From Hippophae tibetana (taxonomy: Eukaryota > Streptophyta > Magnoliopsida > Rosales > Elaeagnaceae), in the NCBI GenBank assembly GCA_037013495.1, contig CM072811.1, positions 19,124,159-19,188,158 of the forward strand: DNA of 64,000 nucleotides, in the 5' to 3' direction. The notes beneath the pieces were generated by a model. That model saw only the letters and a program-made list of their open reading frames with translations. It was not told the DNA's origin and made no database searches. Shown in pieces: positions 37,801 to 48,619 of the stretch. The stretch's first letter is position 1; every line of letters begins with the position of its first letter. The position numbers and the translations under genes are program-made.

Positions 37801-40800
37801 TTACTCTTATTGTTTTATTTTGTTGATGGTTATTCAGGTTAGGTTACTATAGCACCTGAAAACCAAGAAAAGACTACATTTACCTACCCCTTTAGAATCT
37901 TTGCATTAAGGAGAATATCATTCGGACTCTGTAATGCACCTGTCACCTTTCAAAGGTATATGGTAAGTTTTTTTTTTTTAAATATATTAACATTATAGAA
38001 ATCTTTATGGATGATTTTACAGTTTATGGGGAAACTATCGACTCATGTCTACATAAACATTTATCCTTGAAAGATGTGTGAAAACTAACATAGTATTAAA
38101 TTGGGAAAAGTGTAATTTTATGGTAGACCATGGGATTATCTTAGGGCATGTACTCTCTTCAAGGAGATTAAAAGTAAATAAGGCTAAAATTGATATTGTG
38201 CGTGATTTACCACCTCCCATTATTTTGAGGAAGATTCGTTCTTTTCCAAGTCGTGCAGGTTTTTACATGAGGTTCATCAAAGACTTTTCAAAAATTGCAA
38301 GATGACTATGCACACTACAAAAAAACACCCCATTCGTATTTGATTAAAAAGTACAAGGGAGCATTTGAAAAGCTAAAGAAGCTATTCACTACAGCTCTCA
38401 CCATTCAGGCACCTGACTAGAGTAAACCATTTGAACTGATGTGTGATACAAATGATTGTAAACCATTTGAACTGATGTGTGATACAAATGATTATGTAAT
38501 TAGAGCAGTGCTAGGGCAACGGAGTAGCAAATAACCAAATGTCATATATTATGCCTCAAGAACCTTCAATGACGCTCAACTCAACTACTACACCACTGAA
38601 AAAGAACTACTTGCAGTTATATTCGCCTTAAAAAAATTTAGATCATATTTAGTAAGCACTAAAGTAACTTTATGCAACTCTCAAGTATTTGCTGACTAAG
38701 AAAGATGCAAAACCCAGACTTGCTAGTTGGGTTCTCTTACTGCAGGAATTTGACCTAGAAATCAAAGACCAAAAGGGAGTTGAAAACTTGATAGCTGATC
38801 ATTTGAGTCAAATAATACAAGAAGAAGAGTCCCTACCATTACAAGAACAATTCCCAGATGAGCAACTCTTTTCTACAAATGAGCACACCATGGTACGCTA
38901 ACATTGTCAACTACCTTGCATCTAGACAAATGCCAAGTGATCTGGGATGATCCATATCTATGGAAACATTATCCCAATCAAACACTGAGAAAGTGTATAC
39001 CTGAAACTGAATTCCATTCTATACTAAACTTTTGTCATACTTGTGCATGTGGAGGACATTTTCATATTAAAAGGACTGCTTTCAAGGATCATGAGAGTGG
39101 ATTCTACTGCCCCACCTTACTCAAGGACACATTTTCTACGAAGCTTGTGACTATCGTCAAAGAACAAGTAACATAGGACCTAAAGATCAAATGACCTAAG
39201 CACCCATACTTAATGTTGAAATTTTTGATGTTTGGGGTATTGATTTCATGGGACCTTTCCTTTCCTCTAATGGTTACATGTACATCTTATTTGCTGTAGA
39301 TTATGTATCTAAATGAGTGGAAGCTAAAACCACCAAGACTAATGATTCTAAAGTTGTAGATTTTGTGAGAGATGACATTTTTGCTAGGTATGGCACACCA
39401 AGAGCTATCGTTAGTGATGTTGGACTGCACTTTTGCAATAAGACCTTTTGGGGTCTACTACCAAAAAAAATACTATGTCAACGACAAAGTCTCTACACCA
39501 TACAATCCACAAAGAAGTGGACAAGCTAAGTGTCCAATAGAGAGATCAAATTCATCCTTAAAAAGATAGTGAGACTTAATAGAAAGGAATGGAGCTGGAG
39601 ATTAGATGATACACTTTGGTCATACAGAACCTCATATAAACACCAATTGAAATGCCACCATTTCGATTGGTATTGGTAAACTGTGCCACCTTCTAGTGGA
39701 GTTGGAGCATAGAGCCTTTTGGACCATAAAACAATACAACATGAACTTAAATGAAGCAGGGACAATAGAAGATTCCAACATTAGAAGGGATCAAAAACAA
39801 ATCTTATGATGATGCACGAATCTATAAGGAAAAAACGAAAGCAATATATGATAAGATGATATCAAGGAAGCAATTCCTAATGGGACAAAAAGTGCTCTTA
39901 TTTAATTCTTGCCTCAAATTATTTTTAGGTGAGCATTTTCACAATGGACTAGGCCACGTACTGCAATTAATATATTTGCCCATGGTGCAGTGGAAATTCG
40001 AGATGAAAGAAATGGAAAACAGTTTAAAGTGAATGAACATAGACTAAAACCTTACTATGAAACATTAGAGAAGTCATATGGATGAAATCTACTTCTATAA
40101 GCCAACATAAACAGATGATTGAAGCATAGATACATCGAGTTGACGACGTTAAACCTAACACTTAGTGAGAAGCAACCCACCAGATATGTTTTCTATTCCC
40201 TTCCCACTTGCATATACATATACATGTGTGTATGTGTGCGCGCGTGCTTACATTGAAGACAATGTAAGAATTAGGTGTGGAAGAGTGATAACATACATTT
40301 ATCATTATAATATTAGTTTATCTTTATAATATTAACATCTAAGCTAAAAAATTTAAAATTTGTTTTATTTATTTGCAACTCTTAAGATAATTGATGACTC
40401 TATGAAAATAGTCTTTAGCACATTTTTTTACTTAATATTTACTAGTTTTATTCAATACATAGTATTTTTTGGATCAAAATATTAAAATATAAACTTTTTA
40501 GTGCAAATGGATGAAAATATAATTTTTGGGATTTTCTAGAATTTTTATAGATTTTTTATGAATTTTTAACGCAGAACCAATCAGGAGCTGCAACATATCA
40601 TGTCACACAAGCAAAGGAACTGACTACGCAAGTCATGCGAACGCCAAGCAAGCAGGGACAGCGAATCACACTACGCCGCGCGTGAGGAGAACAAAATGCA
40701 CGCCACGTGTCAGCACGATGTTCCATCCAAGTTTGGAAATTGGTCAATCCTCATTGCCATGTGTCACCACGCCATTACACCGCCTGTTCCACCCGTGCAT

Positions 40801-43800
40801 CACGCCATCTATCTCCACAAATCACGTCGCGCCGCATGTTGCTGACTCAACGAGCATTGACTCTGACCAGTCTCACATGCCACGCGTCGCTCCTTGATTC
40901 GCCCAGTGAATTCTGATGCCACATGTCGTGCTGTAATTGACTGGAACTGTCAGTTTTGCTTCTTTTGATCGTAGCCCTTGATCTGAAGCTAATATGACAA
41001 TCCAGATCGTACCTAAGCAATATTTAAGCCCATAATCACTCCATAAACCCTAAGTGTCCTCTATTAGCATAATTTTGGTCAATTTTTGGAGCTAAAAAGG
41101 GAGAAAAATTAAAGAGAAGACACAATTTGGTAAAGATTCAAGAGGAGATTAATTCTACAATTCAAGAGATTGATTGTATTTCTTCTTCTACTCTTTTCTT
41201 TATCAATTTTATATCTTTCTTAATGAAAAATATAAGTTTTATGAACATAATTATGTATAATTAATTTATTAATCTAGGGATCTTATGAACCTAATTTTCA
41301 CCATGTGATGATTTAATATTTTACCCTAATTATAATTTTAATTTAATTATATTATTTAATCTGAATTTTATGGTCTTAATTATTTGACCAACAATTTATC
41401 TATAGAGACAATTAAATAAATTTGAAAGAATTATTTAATTGTTTGTTTTGATTAAATAACATGTATAATTTCTAAACAGGGATGTATGATTCTTATGGTG
41501 TGTAGTATGCAATTTAATTGGCATGCGAGAATGATTAAATTAATTACCATATGGTGTGTAGTTTACTTGAGAAAGGAATACACACTAGGGGTTAGATTTA
41601 ATTGATCATGTAATTAATTAATGATTATATTGGAAGATTTTAGCAATTCGCATGTTTAGAAAATTGGGAGATTAGGTATTCCTAGATATTTTCTCGTGTA
41701 TCTTTTTAATTGCCAAATTTGATTTAATTAAATATTGTTATTTACTTTTAGTTATTTTAATTTTGCTTCCTTAAAATATAAAAACACAAAAAAATTATTT
41801 TTTATTTTTTTTAGTTTTAAAAATTTGTTTCTAATAAAATAATTTTCATGGGAGCGATCTTTTCTTATAATTATATTACTTATTGTGATACGTATACTTG
41901 TTTATTCATTGCACACACGAAGTGTGTTGCGATCAATAATTAGGTAGAATTAATAGATGGACTTGAAAAGAACAATAATAAATGTTTAAAAATATGAAGT
42001 TTTGAATGATAATGAATACTAGTGGAAGCTTGATTGCATTCGTAAGTGAAGGCATAGTTAGTGATGATCTAGCTCAAAAATCTGCACACACAAGTAACTA
42101 AATTGGTGACATGATGACCTAAGTATTCGAATTTCTAAAGTACTATGTTAATTTCTTAGAATGCTACCTTAATTCCAACAAGTATGATCAAGTTGCTATA
42201 ACTTGTTCTTGGTTTTTCAAAACGAGTGTTGAATGAGCAATGTTTGAGAAATAATTAAGGCAATAAGATTAACTTCTTAGCCAAATTGCCTTACCCTTAA
42301 TGTTGTTATTCTTTGAAAAACAACCCCTTTGGTGAACTAATTTGAACCAATTGTTTGTACCTATTCCATAACCTATGAACCAAATATATTGATCATACCC
42401 TGTAATTCAAGGAAGTGGAGTTGAATAAAAAGATAATAAATCATGAAAATACTAGAATAAGAGTTAAGAACATCAATTGTGCTATAAATAATTAAATGTC
42501 CAACTTATGAAAGAAAACGACTCTTTACTACCAAATATACCATATATAAAAAAAACTAAATATATATATCATAATAATAATAAGGGGAAGAGTTGAAAAG
42601 AAACATAAAAAGGAAATTGCATTGAAAAGAAAGAAAAGAAAAAAATTGGCAAAAACAAAAGAAAAAAGGTCAATAATAATGTTGGGTCCAAAACAAAGAA
42701 ATCTAACCCTATTTTGTTAACATGATTGGTCATATGATAGTATTATTTATAGATCTCTTTCTCTTACTCCATAAACTTGTGAATTTTTTTCTCCTCTTTC
42801 CTTTCATTTGATACAACCTACAATGCTCAATTATATTTTGACAAGATGAAAACCTATTGATCTTAGGAAATATTTTCAACAAATGGAATTGTAACTTTAA
42901 GAAAAAGCATACGGTGATTGATATAACTCTAAAAATACAGTAATGTTCCAGATGAATGCACGTAGGCTTTATTGATTTGAGTCACATGGTTTGGTTGTCA
43001 CTAATACGGTTGCTACACATACTCACTTCGAGCTATATTGCTATAGCAAATGCCAAGCGAATGAATGAATGATAGATCCCCACTAATAGTTATTAGAATT
43101 TGGAACAACAGTGTTATTAAATACCTTAGCTAGAAGTTAAAAAGTGTATTCAAGGATGATTTATTTTGCCTTTGCTCGAGGACTAGCAAAGAGTAGATGT
43201 GAGTTGATCAGTGTCATTTTGCCTATATATTTATGTATCAACTCCTGCATATTTACGATAATCTATTGTTCCCTATGCGCTTTATGTGCTTGTTTTACGT
43301 TACACATGTATTAAGGAACAAGGATGAGTGAACAAGGCTAAAGGGGGTGTTTTAGAGCAAAACAAGTACGCTGAAACATAAGTCAAGTCATGTTGCGGCA
43401 CAATTCTTTCGGGTTCCTATGGAATTCTGGAAAAAGATTACGCCTTGCAACCTTAGTCCAAGCGTGACGCGGCAGAAGTTAATTGGGTGAAATTCTAGGC
43501 ACAAGCATTAGTTTTGCACCGTGGCATGATTTGAGGTTCATTGTGACACAACTCTTCTAAGCGTAGTTCCCTGATACAAAATTCACATCACGTCGTAGCA
43601 TGATTGTAAGTGCACTGCAACATGATTGTAAATGCACTGCGGCCCGCCCTTTGGATTTGCATAGAATTTTCATAATTTTCAGGCCTTTTGGATACACTTG
43701 TGAAATATTTGTTAGGCTTAGAATTTTAAGTGTATTAAACCTCTCAATCCTAACCCTAATTATATTATGTACAACTCTTATTCTATAAATATGTAATTAG

Positions 43801-44933
43801 GATTAACAACAAAATACACCAAAGAGGCACAGAAAATTCAAAGAAAATATAGTGAAATAAATATTTAAAGCCAAAACAAAATAGAGGCAATGACAAATTG
43901 GATGTCCATCATAGCATCCAATCAATAGTTCTTCTTCTTCTGCTTCTTCTTCTTCTTTTTATTCTTCTTTCTTGATCATAAAGATTTTAATAATGATTCT
44001 TTTAGAACTTATGTCTGACTAGTTTTATTATGTAATTGTGGGCAATTTCCAAACCCTAGCACATGATTTGATTAATAAAATGTTACGATGAATTTTTAGT
44101 TTCAATTCTTGATTCTTAATGTGTTTGACTCTGTGTTTAAATTCTAAAACTATGCATGTATATGATTAATGCTAGCTTAAAATGTTACTAGAATATATAG
44201 ATTTTCCTGTGTGATAGCCAGGAATATTACCCCTATTTAGTTCATCAATTATAATATTCACTAATATTCTTATTCAAAGTGATAACTTGTTGCTTTGTGA
44301 CAGTGTGACAAGTAGAGTTGCATTGAAGGTTGCTAAAAATTGTGATCTTGTGAAATTTAGTTCTCTTTTTTCATACATAATGCAATGAATGAATTTTATC
44401 TAGCAACGATAACTAGGTTTATATTTTGATTTAGGATTAATTTACGGAGATATTCTACTTCAATTAAATGCAAGAAAATGTGGATTGGAAGTCATTGCCG
44501 ACTAGTACATAGATTTCCCATGCTAATGTTAAAAATTCAAGGATAGTACTAAATATCAATTCATAACATAATTGGTTAAATTATAAACTAGTAGTGAGAA
44601 TAGTCACATGATCACATAATTCTTTCAAACTTGTGCTCTTTTTATTTTATTAATTGCTTTATGCTATTTTTATTTAAACCAATCAAAAAATCCCCATTTG
44701 ATAACTTATTAATAATCTAATTAGTGATAATTATTGTTAACAATTCTCGTGAATACGACAACCCTTAATCTTAATTTACTTATCACTTGTACAATTTGAT
44801 CATGTATACTTGCATGTGTATCAATAAGAAATAATGAGGAAATAAAAAAACAAAGGCTTACCAATTTTAATGCACTATCCAACTTAATAATGTTAGAAGC
44901 AGAATGCTTTTTTGGTGCCTCAGTGGTGCTCAT
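31869..44933 (-). CDS. Host gene: 140-residue acidic/basic protein of unknown function, three coding exons
   Basis: Coding exons on the minus strand are 44,933-44,862 (24 codons from ATG), 32,291-32,215 and 32,142-31,869 (stop TGA). Every junction has GT and AG ends (donors gtaagc and gtgagt; acceptors gtgcag and ctgtag) and the phases fit, giving 423 nt and 140 residues. The protein starts [17 protein letters not shown], has a central [14 protein letters not shown] segment, an arginine-rich [10 protein letters not shown] stretch, an aspartate/glutamate run (DDDDDEE) and a KKKK tail, which suggests a nuclear or nucleolar protein. From memory the RLGLGAK word recalls small DUF3245-type proteins; this is unverified. 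Intron 1 is 12.6 kb because it contains Gypsy element A; without it the intron would be about 0.66 kb. The frame is intact and the gene looks functional. Confidence 0.75.
32469..32752. repeat. 142-bp tandem duplication in the host gene intron
   Basis: Two copies beginning TGTAAGAGT at 32,469 and 32,611, closely similar throughout ('gattgtgattaaatgatc' in both). They lie between coding exon 2 and Gypsy A. Confidence 0.85.
32921..35108 (+). repeat. Gypsy A 5' LTR
   Basis: It matches the 3' LTR at 43,205-44,823, sharing the TGATCAGTG start, 'ttctataaatatgtaat', the 'cttgattcttgatgtgtt' region and the end '..tatca'. It contains a 15-base G run (33,055-33,069). About 870 bp at 33,973-34,844 have no counterpart in the 3' LTR and look like an insertion. 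Confidence 0.85.
33973..34844. other. Extra DNA in the Gypsy A 5' LTR
   Basis: LTR similarity stops after 'gatgctttgtga' and resumes at 'gactagtacatag'. The block holds a pyrimidine-rich stretch (34,330-34,560) that resembles a plant 5' leader, and T-rich low-complexity DNA. No coding region or terminal repeats were recognised. Confidence 0.5.
35115..35133 (+). other. Primer binding site, tRNA-Asp type
   Basis: TGGTGTCGTTGCAGGGGAT lies just after the 5' LTR and differs by a few bases from TGGCGCCGTTGCCGGGGA, the complement of the 3' end of plant tRNA-Asp used by Tat/Athila-type elements. Confidence 0.85.
35337..36790 (+). pseudogene. Gypsy A gag remnant
   Basis: It starts near MAIYDPTLK. 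It contains [15 protein letters not shown] and [17 protein letters not shown], the Tat/Athila gag core, a zinc-knuckle-like [15 protein letters not shown] near 36,120 and a glutamine- and lysine-rich C-terminal part (36,395-36,790). Related to the gag of element C. Broken. Confidence 0.8.
36798..37013 (+). repeat. Element C LTR-like piece between gag and pol of Gypsy A
   Basis: From 'caaaatgtactttcaaaatc' onward this matches the start of the Gypsy C 5' LTR (23,594-23,800), including 'gttatgttttgatgtattt' and 'gacaaatt(a/g)gag'. It is not coding sequence, so one family's LTR has been placed inside another's internal region. Confidence 0.7.
37014..40090 (+). pseudogene. Gypsy pol remnant (RT, RNase H, integrase)
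   Basis: Recognisable blocks are [12 protein letters not shown] and [16 protein letters not shown] (before RT), [15 protein letters not shown] (RT), a YGE-type second RT half near 38,000, an RNase H region (38,430-38,690), an integrase zinc-binding stretch [15 protein letters not shown] (39,030) and an integrase core with [12 protein letters not shown] (39,225) and [12 protein letters not shown] (39,385). RT-RNase H-integrase order is Ty3/Gypsy. Broken in many places. Confidence 0.85.
40091..40286 (+). other. Gypsy 3' non-coding region and polypurine tract
   Basis: It carries the conserved post-pol words 'gagaagcaacccac' and 'gaagacaatgtaagaa', then GGTGTGGAAGAG directly before the LTR at 40,287. 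Confidence 0.65.
40287..41935 (+). repeat. LTR of a third Gypsy family (B) inside element A
   Basis: It begins TGATAACATACATTT right after a polypurine tract and ends about 'tgttgcgatca'. It contains a GC-rich block with CCACGTGTC sites (40,650-40,930), a transcribed-leader-like stretch (41,040-41,230) and AT-rich U5-like DNA. Its start and GC-rich block resemble the solo LTR at 8,833-10,983. It differs from the LTRs bounding element A, so element A is a mosaic or carries a nested partial element. Confidence 0.6.
41936..43204. other. 3' spacer of Gypsy A
   Basis: Non-coding, A-rich DNA typical of the long spacer before the 3' LTR in Tat-type elements. It ends in the polypurine-like 'gaggactagcaaagagtag'. 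Confidence 0.55.
43205..44823 (+). repeat. Gypsy A 3' LTR
   Basis: Starts TGATCAGTGTCATTTT and ends GTGTATCA, followed by ATAAG, which nearly repeats the GTAAG before the 5' LTR. Confidence 0.85.
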
Positions 44934-45798
44934 TCTAGCTGCCTAGCCAAATCCAGAAATAAAAGATGCACGATCAAAACAACAATAGATATCAACTTAA
45001 GCACCAAAATTATACACTAACTGTTAGGGTAACAGTGCAATGAAACGCTCCCTCCTTTCTTTTTCTCCCTTCAAATAAACATACTTAATCTATCATTAAA
45101 CCACAAAATTTGAGATCCCAATGACTAAAATTAGGAATAAAATTATTTGGGCAATACCATCAATAACAATGCCAGTCATGATCAGAATATAGAACAGTCC
45201 CATAACCAAAGAAAGGTATAACAGATAGTATAAACCCAATTATTCTTAGATACCACGCAATACTTAAATGGGTCAGGTCATTTGGGTTTTCAATCGTTAC
45301 TATCGGGCCGTGTCAGAAACTAACACCCCAATATTACTCATACTTTTAGATAAAAAACAACTATGTCATTATTAATTAATCATGACTATTAATTTTCTAA
45401 CTAAATCATTGAATGAGTTTTTATTGTTATTTATTATTAAAGTTTTTGACCTTTGCATTCCAAGTCTTTGACGATTCCCTTTTTTTAAAGATTAAAATTA
45501 AGGTGAGAAACTTCATGTGTTTTCATGAAGTACTATTTCAAGCTTTCAACAAATCCACAAGAATAAAACTTTAAAATATAAATAGTTCATAATAACACTT
45601 TCAAACGATTCAAAGGTGCATAAATCATAATACAGTTAGGAGCATAGTATTATACAAGGTCGGGAAATCCAAGCATAAATGATAAAACTCAAACAGCTAA
45701 ATCAAAACTTTCATGATAAGAGACAGAGCCCCGTTTCATAGATGATCTACTACTTGTAGAGTAAAACGCAACTATGCAGAATATGAATAACGACTTAC

Positions 45799-46190
45799 CG
45801 ATGGCCCAAATGTAACCTTGATCTAAACGAAACTGAGAGATGCTTTATTTGATTTGAAGGGATCAACAAACCTATTTTCAGAACCCGACGAAAAGATCAT
45901 CTTAAACGATCAGCTAATGAAATAAATTTGAGAACCTCAGGCTGAGTAAGAGAGGTAAGGTAACTTACATATTACAGAAGGAGATGAACCGATGGTGAAC
46001 CGCAAACGGCAAGAGAGTAGGAGAATGTACTGTTGAGAGTATTGGCTTAGTGATTGGCCCCGATGGAGCTTAGCCAACCGCAATGGTGAAGATTCTTGAC
46101 TGCCAGCATTGATGTTGAAGGAGAGAATGAAATTAGGGTAACTGTGATAGATTCGATGGGGCTGCGCCGGGGTCTCTTTCGTTTTGTATT
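45799..46190 (-). other. Host gene 5' UTR exons 1 and 2
   Basis: Exon 1 runs from about 46,190 to 45,969, where it meets the donor GTAAGT. A 97-nt intron ending AAAATAG leads to exon 2 at 45,871-45,799 with donor GTAAGT. An intron of about 860 nt follows, to the acceptor at 44,939. There is no ATG in exon 2. The start of transcription is only approximate; the DNA just upstream carries a TATA-like 'actatattgc' near 46,228. Confidence 0.55.
46047..46109 (-). other. Upstream ORF of 20 codons in the host gene leader
   Basis: In 5' UTR exon 1 an ATG at 46,109 opens MLAVKNLHHCGWLSSIGANH before TAA. It ends well before the main ATG. Whether it is translated cannot be judged. Confidence 0.4.
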
Positions 46191-46772
46191 GGTTTTGTTT
46201 TTTAATTAATTGTTTTGGGATGCAATATAGTAAAGATTTTTTTTTTCCCCCAAAGCATTCACTTTAACCCGTAATTTCTAGATTAATCATTGCAATTTTA
46301 TTATTATGAAATATAAATATTTTTAATTTTATAATTATTAAAATTTAGCATTTATAACATCATAAAAATCATTAAATTTTATTTTTTAGTATCTAATTTT
46401 CATTAATAACTAGACAAGATGCGTTTAATCAAAAAATTACAAAAAAAATATTAATTTATACATGATAATAAAATTATTACCATATTTTCTTTTTTTAAAA
46501 TTATGTTATGATTTGTGTAACAATTTTGATATATTCTTATTTTATTATTATTTTATTTTATTTTTTTTGTCTCCAAATTTTATTATAAGATTATTTCTCA
46601 AAATAATAAAGGGAAGGTAGTTATTTAAAAATTATTATATTATATAAATTATAAAATTATAGTTCAAGGTTAACATATCTTCATTTATGTCATTAAAATT
46701 TGTAAAACAAATTTAGAACATTTTTAGATTTTATGGTTAATATAATTGATATCCTCAAAACTCAAAACTAAT
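46191..46772. promoter_or_regulatory. Host gene upstream region
   Basis: AT-rich DNA with long A and T runs between the host gene's 5' end and the MITE. A TATA-like element is present near 46,228. No other motif can be supported. Confidence 0.35.
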
Positions 46773-47103
46773 ATAGTGTTTGGTTTATAGGAATAAAATA
46801 AAATTAAAATTGATTCCTTTGAATTATATGTTTGGTTGTACTAAAAAGTGAAAATAGAATATAATCAACTACTAAAACAGAAGGAATAAGAATTACTTCT
46901 CTCCTCCTTAGGAATCATGATTTCATTCTCATCTTAATTTTTTGTTCTAATTTTACCCCAATCTTAAATATAACCCTAAACCTTATATCATATGTCTTAT
47001 ACACTATACTCTCATTACTACAAAATGGGGTATTTAAGTCGATATGTAAAGTCAGTTTTTGGAAAAAATTGATTTATAATAAATTTAAAGTCAATTCGGT
47101 GTA

Positions 47104-47946
47104 GAACCGACGCTACATCCTACATGTATTTTTTTTATTAAAAAATACAGTGTACAATTGAAAAAAAATTTAGGTACAATATTTTTTTAGGATAATTATT
47201 ATTTTATTTGACTTTTTAAAATTTAAGTTTGATATATATATATATATATAGTATAATTTTTTCTTTTTCTTTTTCTTTTTTTAGACAATTGGGTTTTAAA
47301 ATTATATAATTTTGTGTATTTGTTTGGATATTTAAATCTATTTACATACGTATAGTATATCTTTATTTAAATTTGTGTATTTGTTTGGATATTATTTTAA
47401 AATTATTTTTTTATATACTATATATATATTCAAATTAAATTTTAAATTGTTCAAATAAAATAATAATTGACCAAAAAACAATTTCAATTTTAAACTGCGT
47501 GGATAGCATCGGTTGACAGGACGAACCGACGTTACGTCCTATGTGTATTTTTTTATTAAAAAATGCAATTTATAATTGAAAATTTTTTTTAGGTACAATG
47601 TTTTTTTAGGTCAATTATTATTTTATTTGACTCTTTAAAGTTTAAGTTAGATATATATATATATATAGTAAAAAAAATTAATTTTTTTAGACAATTGATT
47701 TTTAAAATTATATAATTTTATGTATTTGTTTGGATATTATTTTGAAATTATTTTTTTTCTTTTTTTATACTATATATATATATATATATATTCAAATTAA
47801 ATTTTAATCAATTCAAATAAAATAATAATTGACCAAAAAAATTCAATTTTAAACTACGGACATAGCGTTAGTTGACGGGGCGAACCAATGCTACACACGT
47901 GTGTAGCGTCGATTTGCCACGTCAACTGATACTACGTCGCATTTAT
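47104..47946. repeat. Tandem duplication in the CACTA B 5' region
   Basis: Units begin GAACCGACG at 47,104, 47,523 and, as a short third copy, at 47,882. Each unit (about 419 and 359 bp) repeats 'attgaaaa..ttaggtacaat', a TA-repeat and 'ttaaattttaa'. The GC-rich 'gaaccgac' words match the subterminal repeats of the element. Confidence 0.75.
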
Positions 47947-48619
47947 TACCATTTTTCTTTTTTTTTCTTTCTTCTTCACCAACACAATTCCAAATTTCAA
48001 TTTGTGCAGCAACCCCTTCGCCCAAAACCGAGCTCACCCTCCACTCTTTCTCATTTTTCGGCCACCTTCGACCACTATTTCCAACGTCGTTTTATGGGTT
48101 ATATTACTCTTCTCATTATATTTCATATCTCTTATTTTTTTAGCGAAATACTCAAAAAATTTATACTCATTTTCTCACTTATTCTCACTTACTAAACACT
48201 CATTTCTTTTTAATTTCCTTCATTTAGTCACTTCATTTACTCTTGTAAGTATTTCTATTAATCATATGCACTTATTATTGAGTTTGCTTCATTTTTTGTA
48301 TAAATTTTTAATTTATGTATGTTTTGTATTATGCTTGTTATTATATGTTTGGCTTATTTTCTGTGGAAATATTATCTGCATGTTGTGGGTTTGAGGGACT
48401 ATAATATTTACCGTACGTGGATAAATTTATTTACATATAAATAATTATATTTTATTAAGTAAAAGTAATACAATTATAAAATGATTAAAATGATACATAT
48501 TTTGTATTATGTATGTTTTGGTATATATTCTAATAATTAGGGAATTTATATATAATAATACTTGAAATATATTGATTGGATACATAATTAATATGATTAA
48601 TTAATGTCATTAATAGAAA

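Larger units (their letters stand above)
32921..44823 (+). mobile_element. Ty3/Gypsy element A (Tat/Athila type), decayed mosaic, inside a host intron
   Basis: A plus-strand Gypsy fossil, antisense to the host gene. LTRs starting TGATCAGTG run 32,921-35,108 and 43,205-44,823. The flanking 5-mers are GTAAG (32,916-32,920) and ATAAG (44,824-44,828), a target duplication with one difference. A primer site for tRNA-Asp lies at 35,115. Recognisable parts are gag (35,337-36,790) and pol with RT, RNase H and integrase (37,020-40,090). A piece resembling the LTR start of element C lies at 36,798-37,013 between them, and an LTR of a third family with its own polypurine tract occupies 40,287-41,935. 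A typical polypurine run (gaggactagcaaagagtag) precedes the 3' LTR. There are many interruptions and clear LTR divergence, so the insertion is old. Confidence 0.85.

Noticed and set aside
40682-40916. Two overlapping open frames of about 70 codons
   Set aside because: Both lie in the GC-rich promoter-like block of an LTR and overlap in different frames.
47872-48394. 107- and 130-codon open frames before the CACTA B transposase
   Set aside because: Phe/Ile-rich translation of T-rich leader DNA inside the element; no domain, and they overlap each other in different frames.
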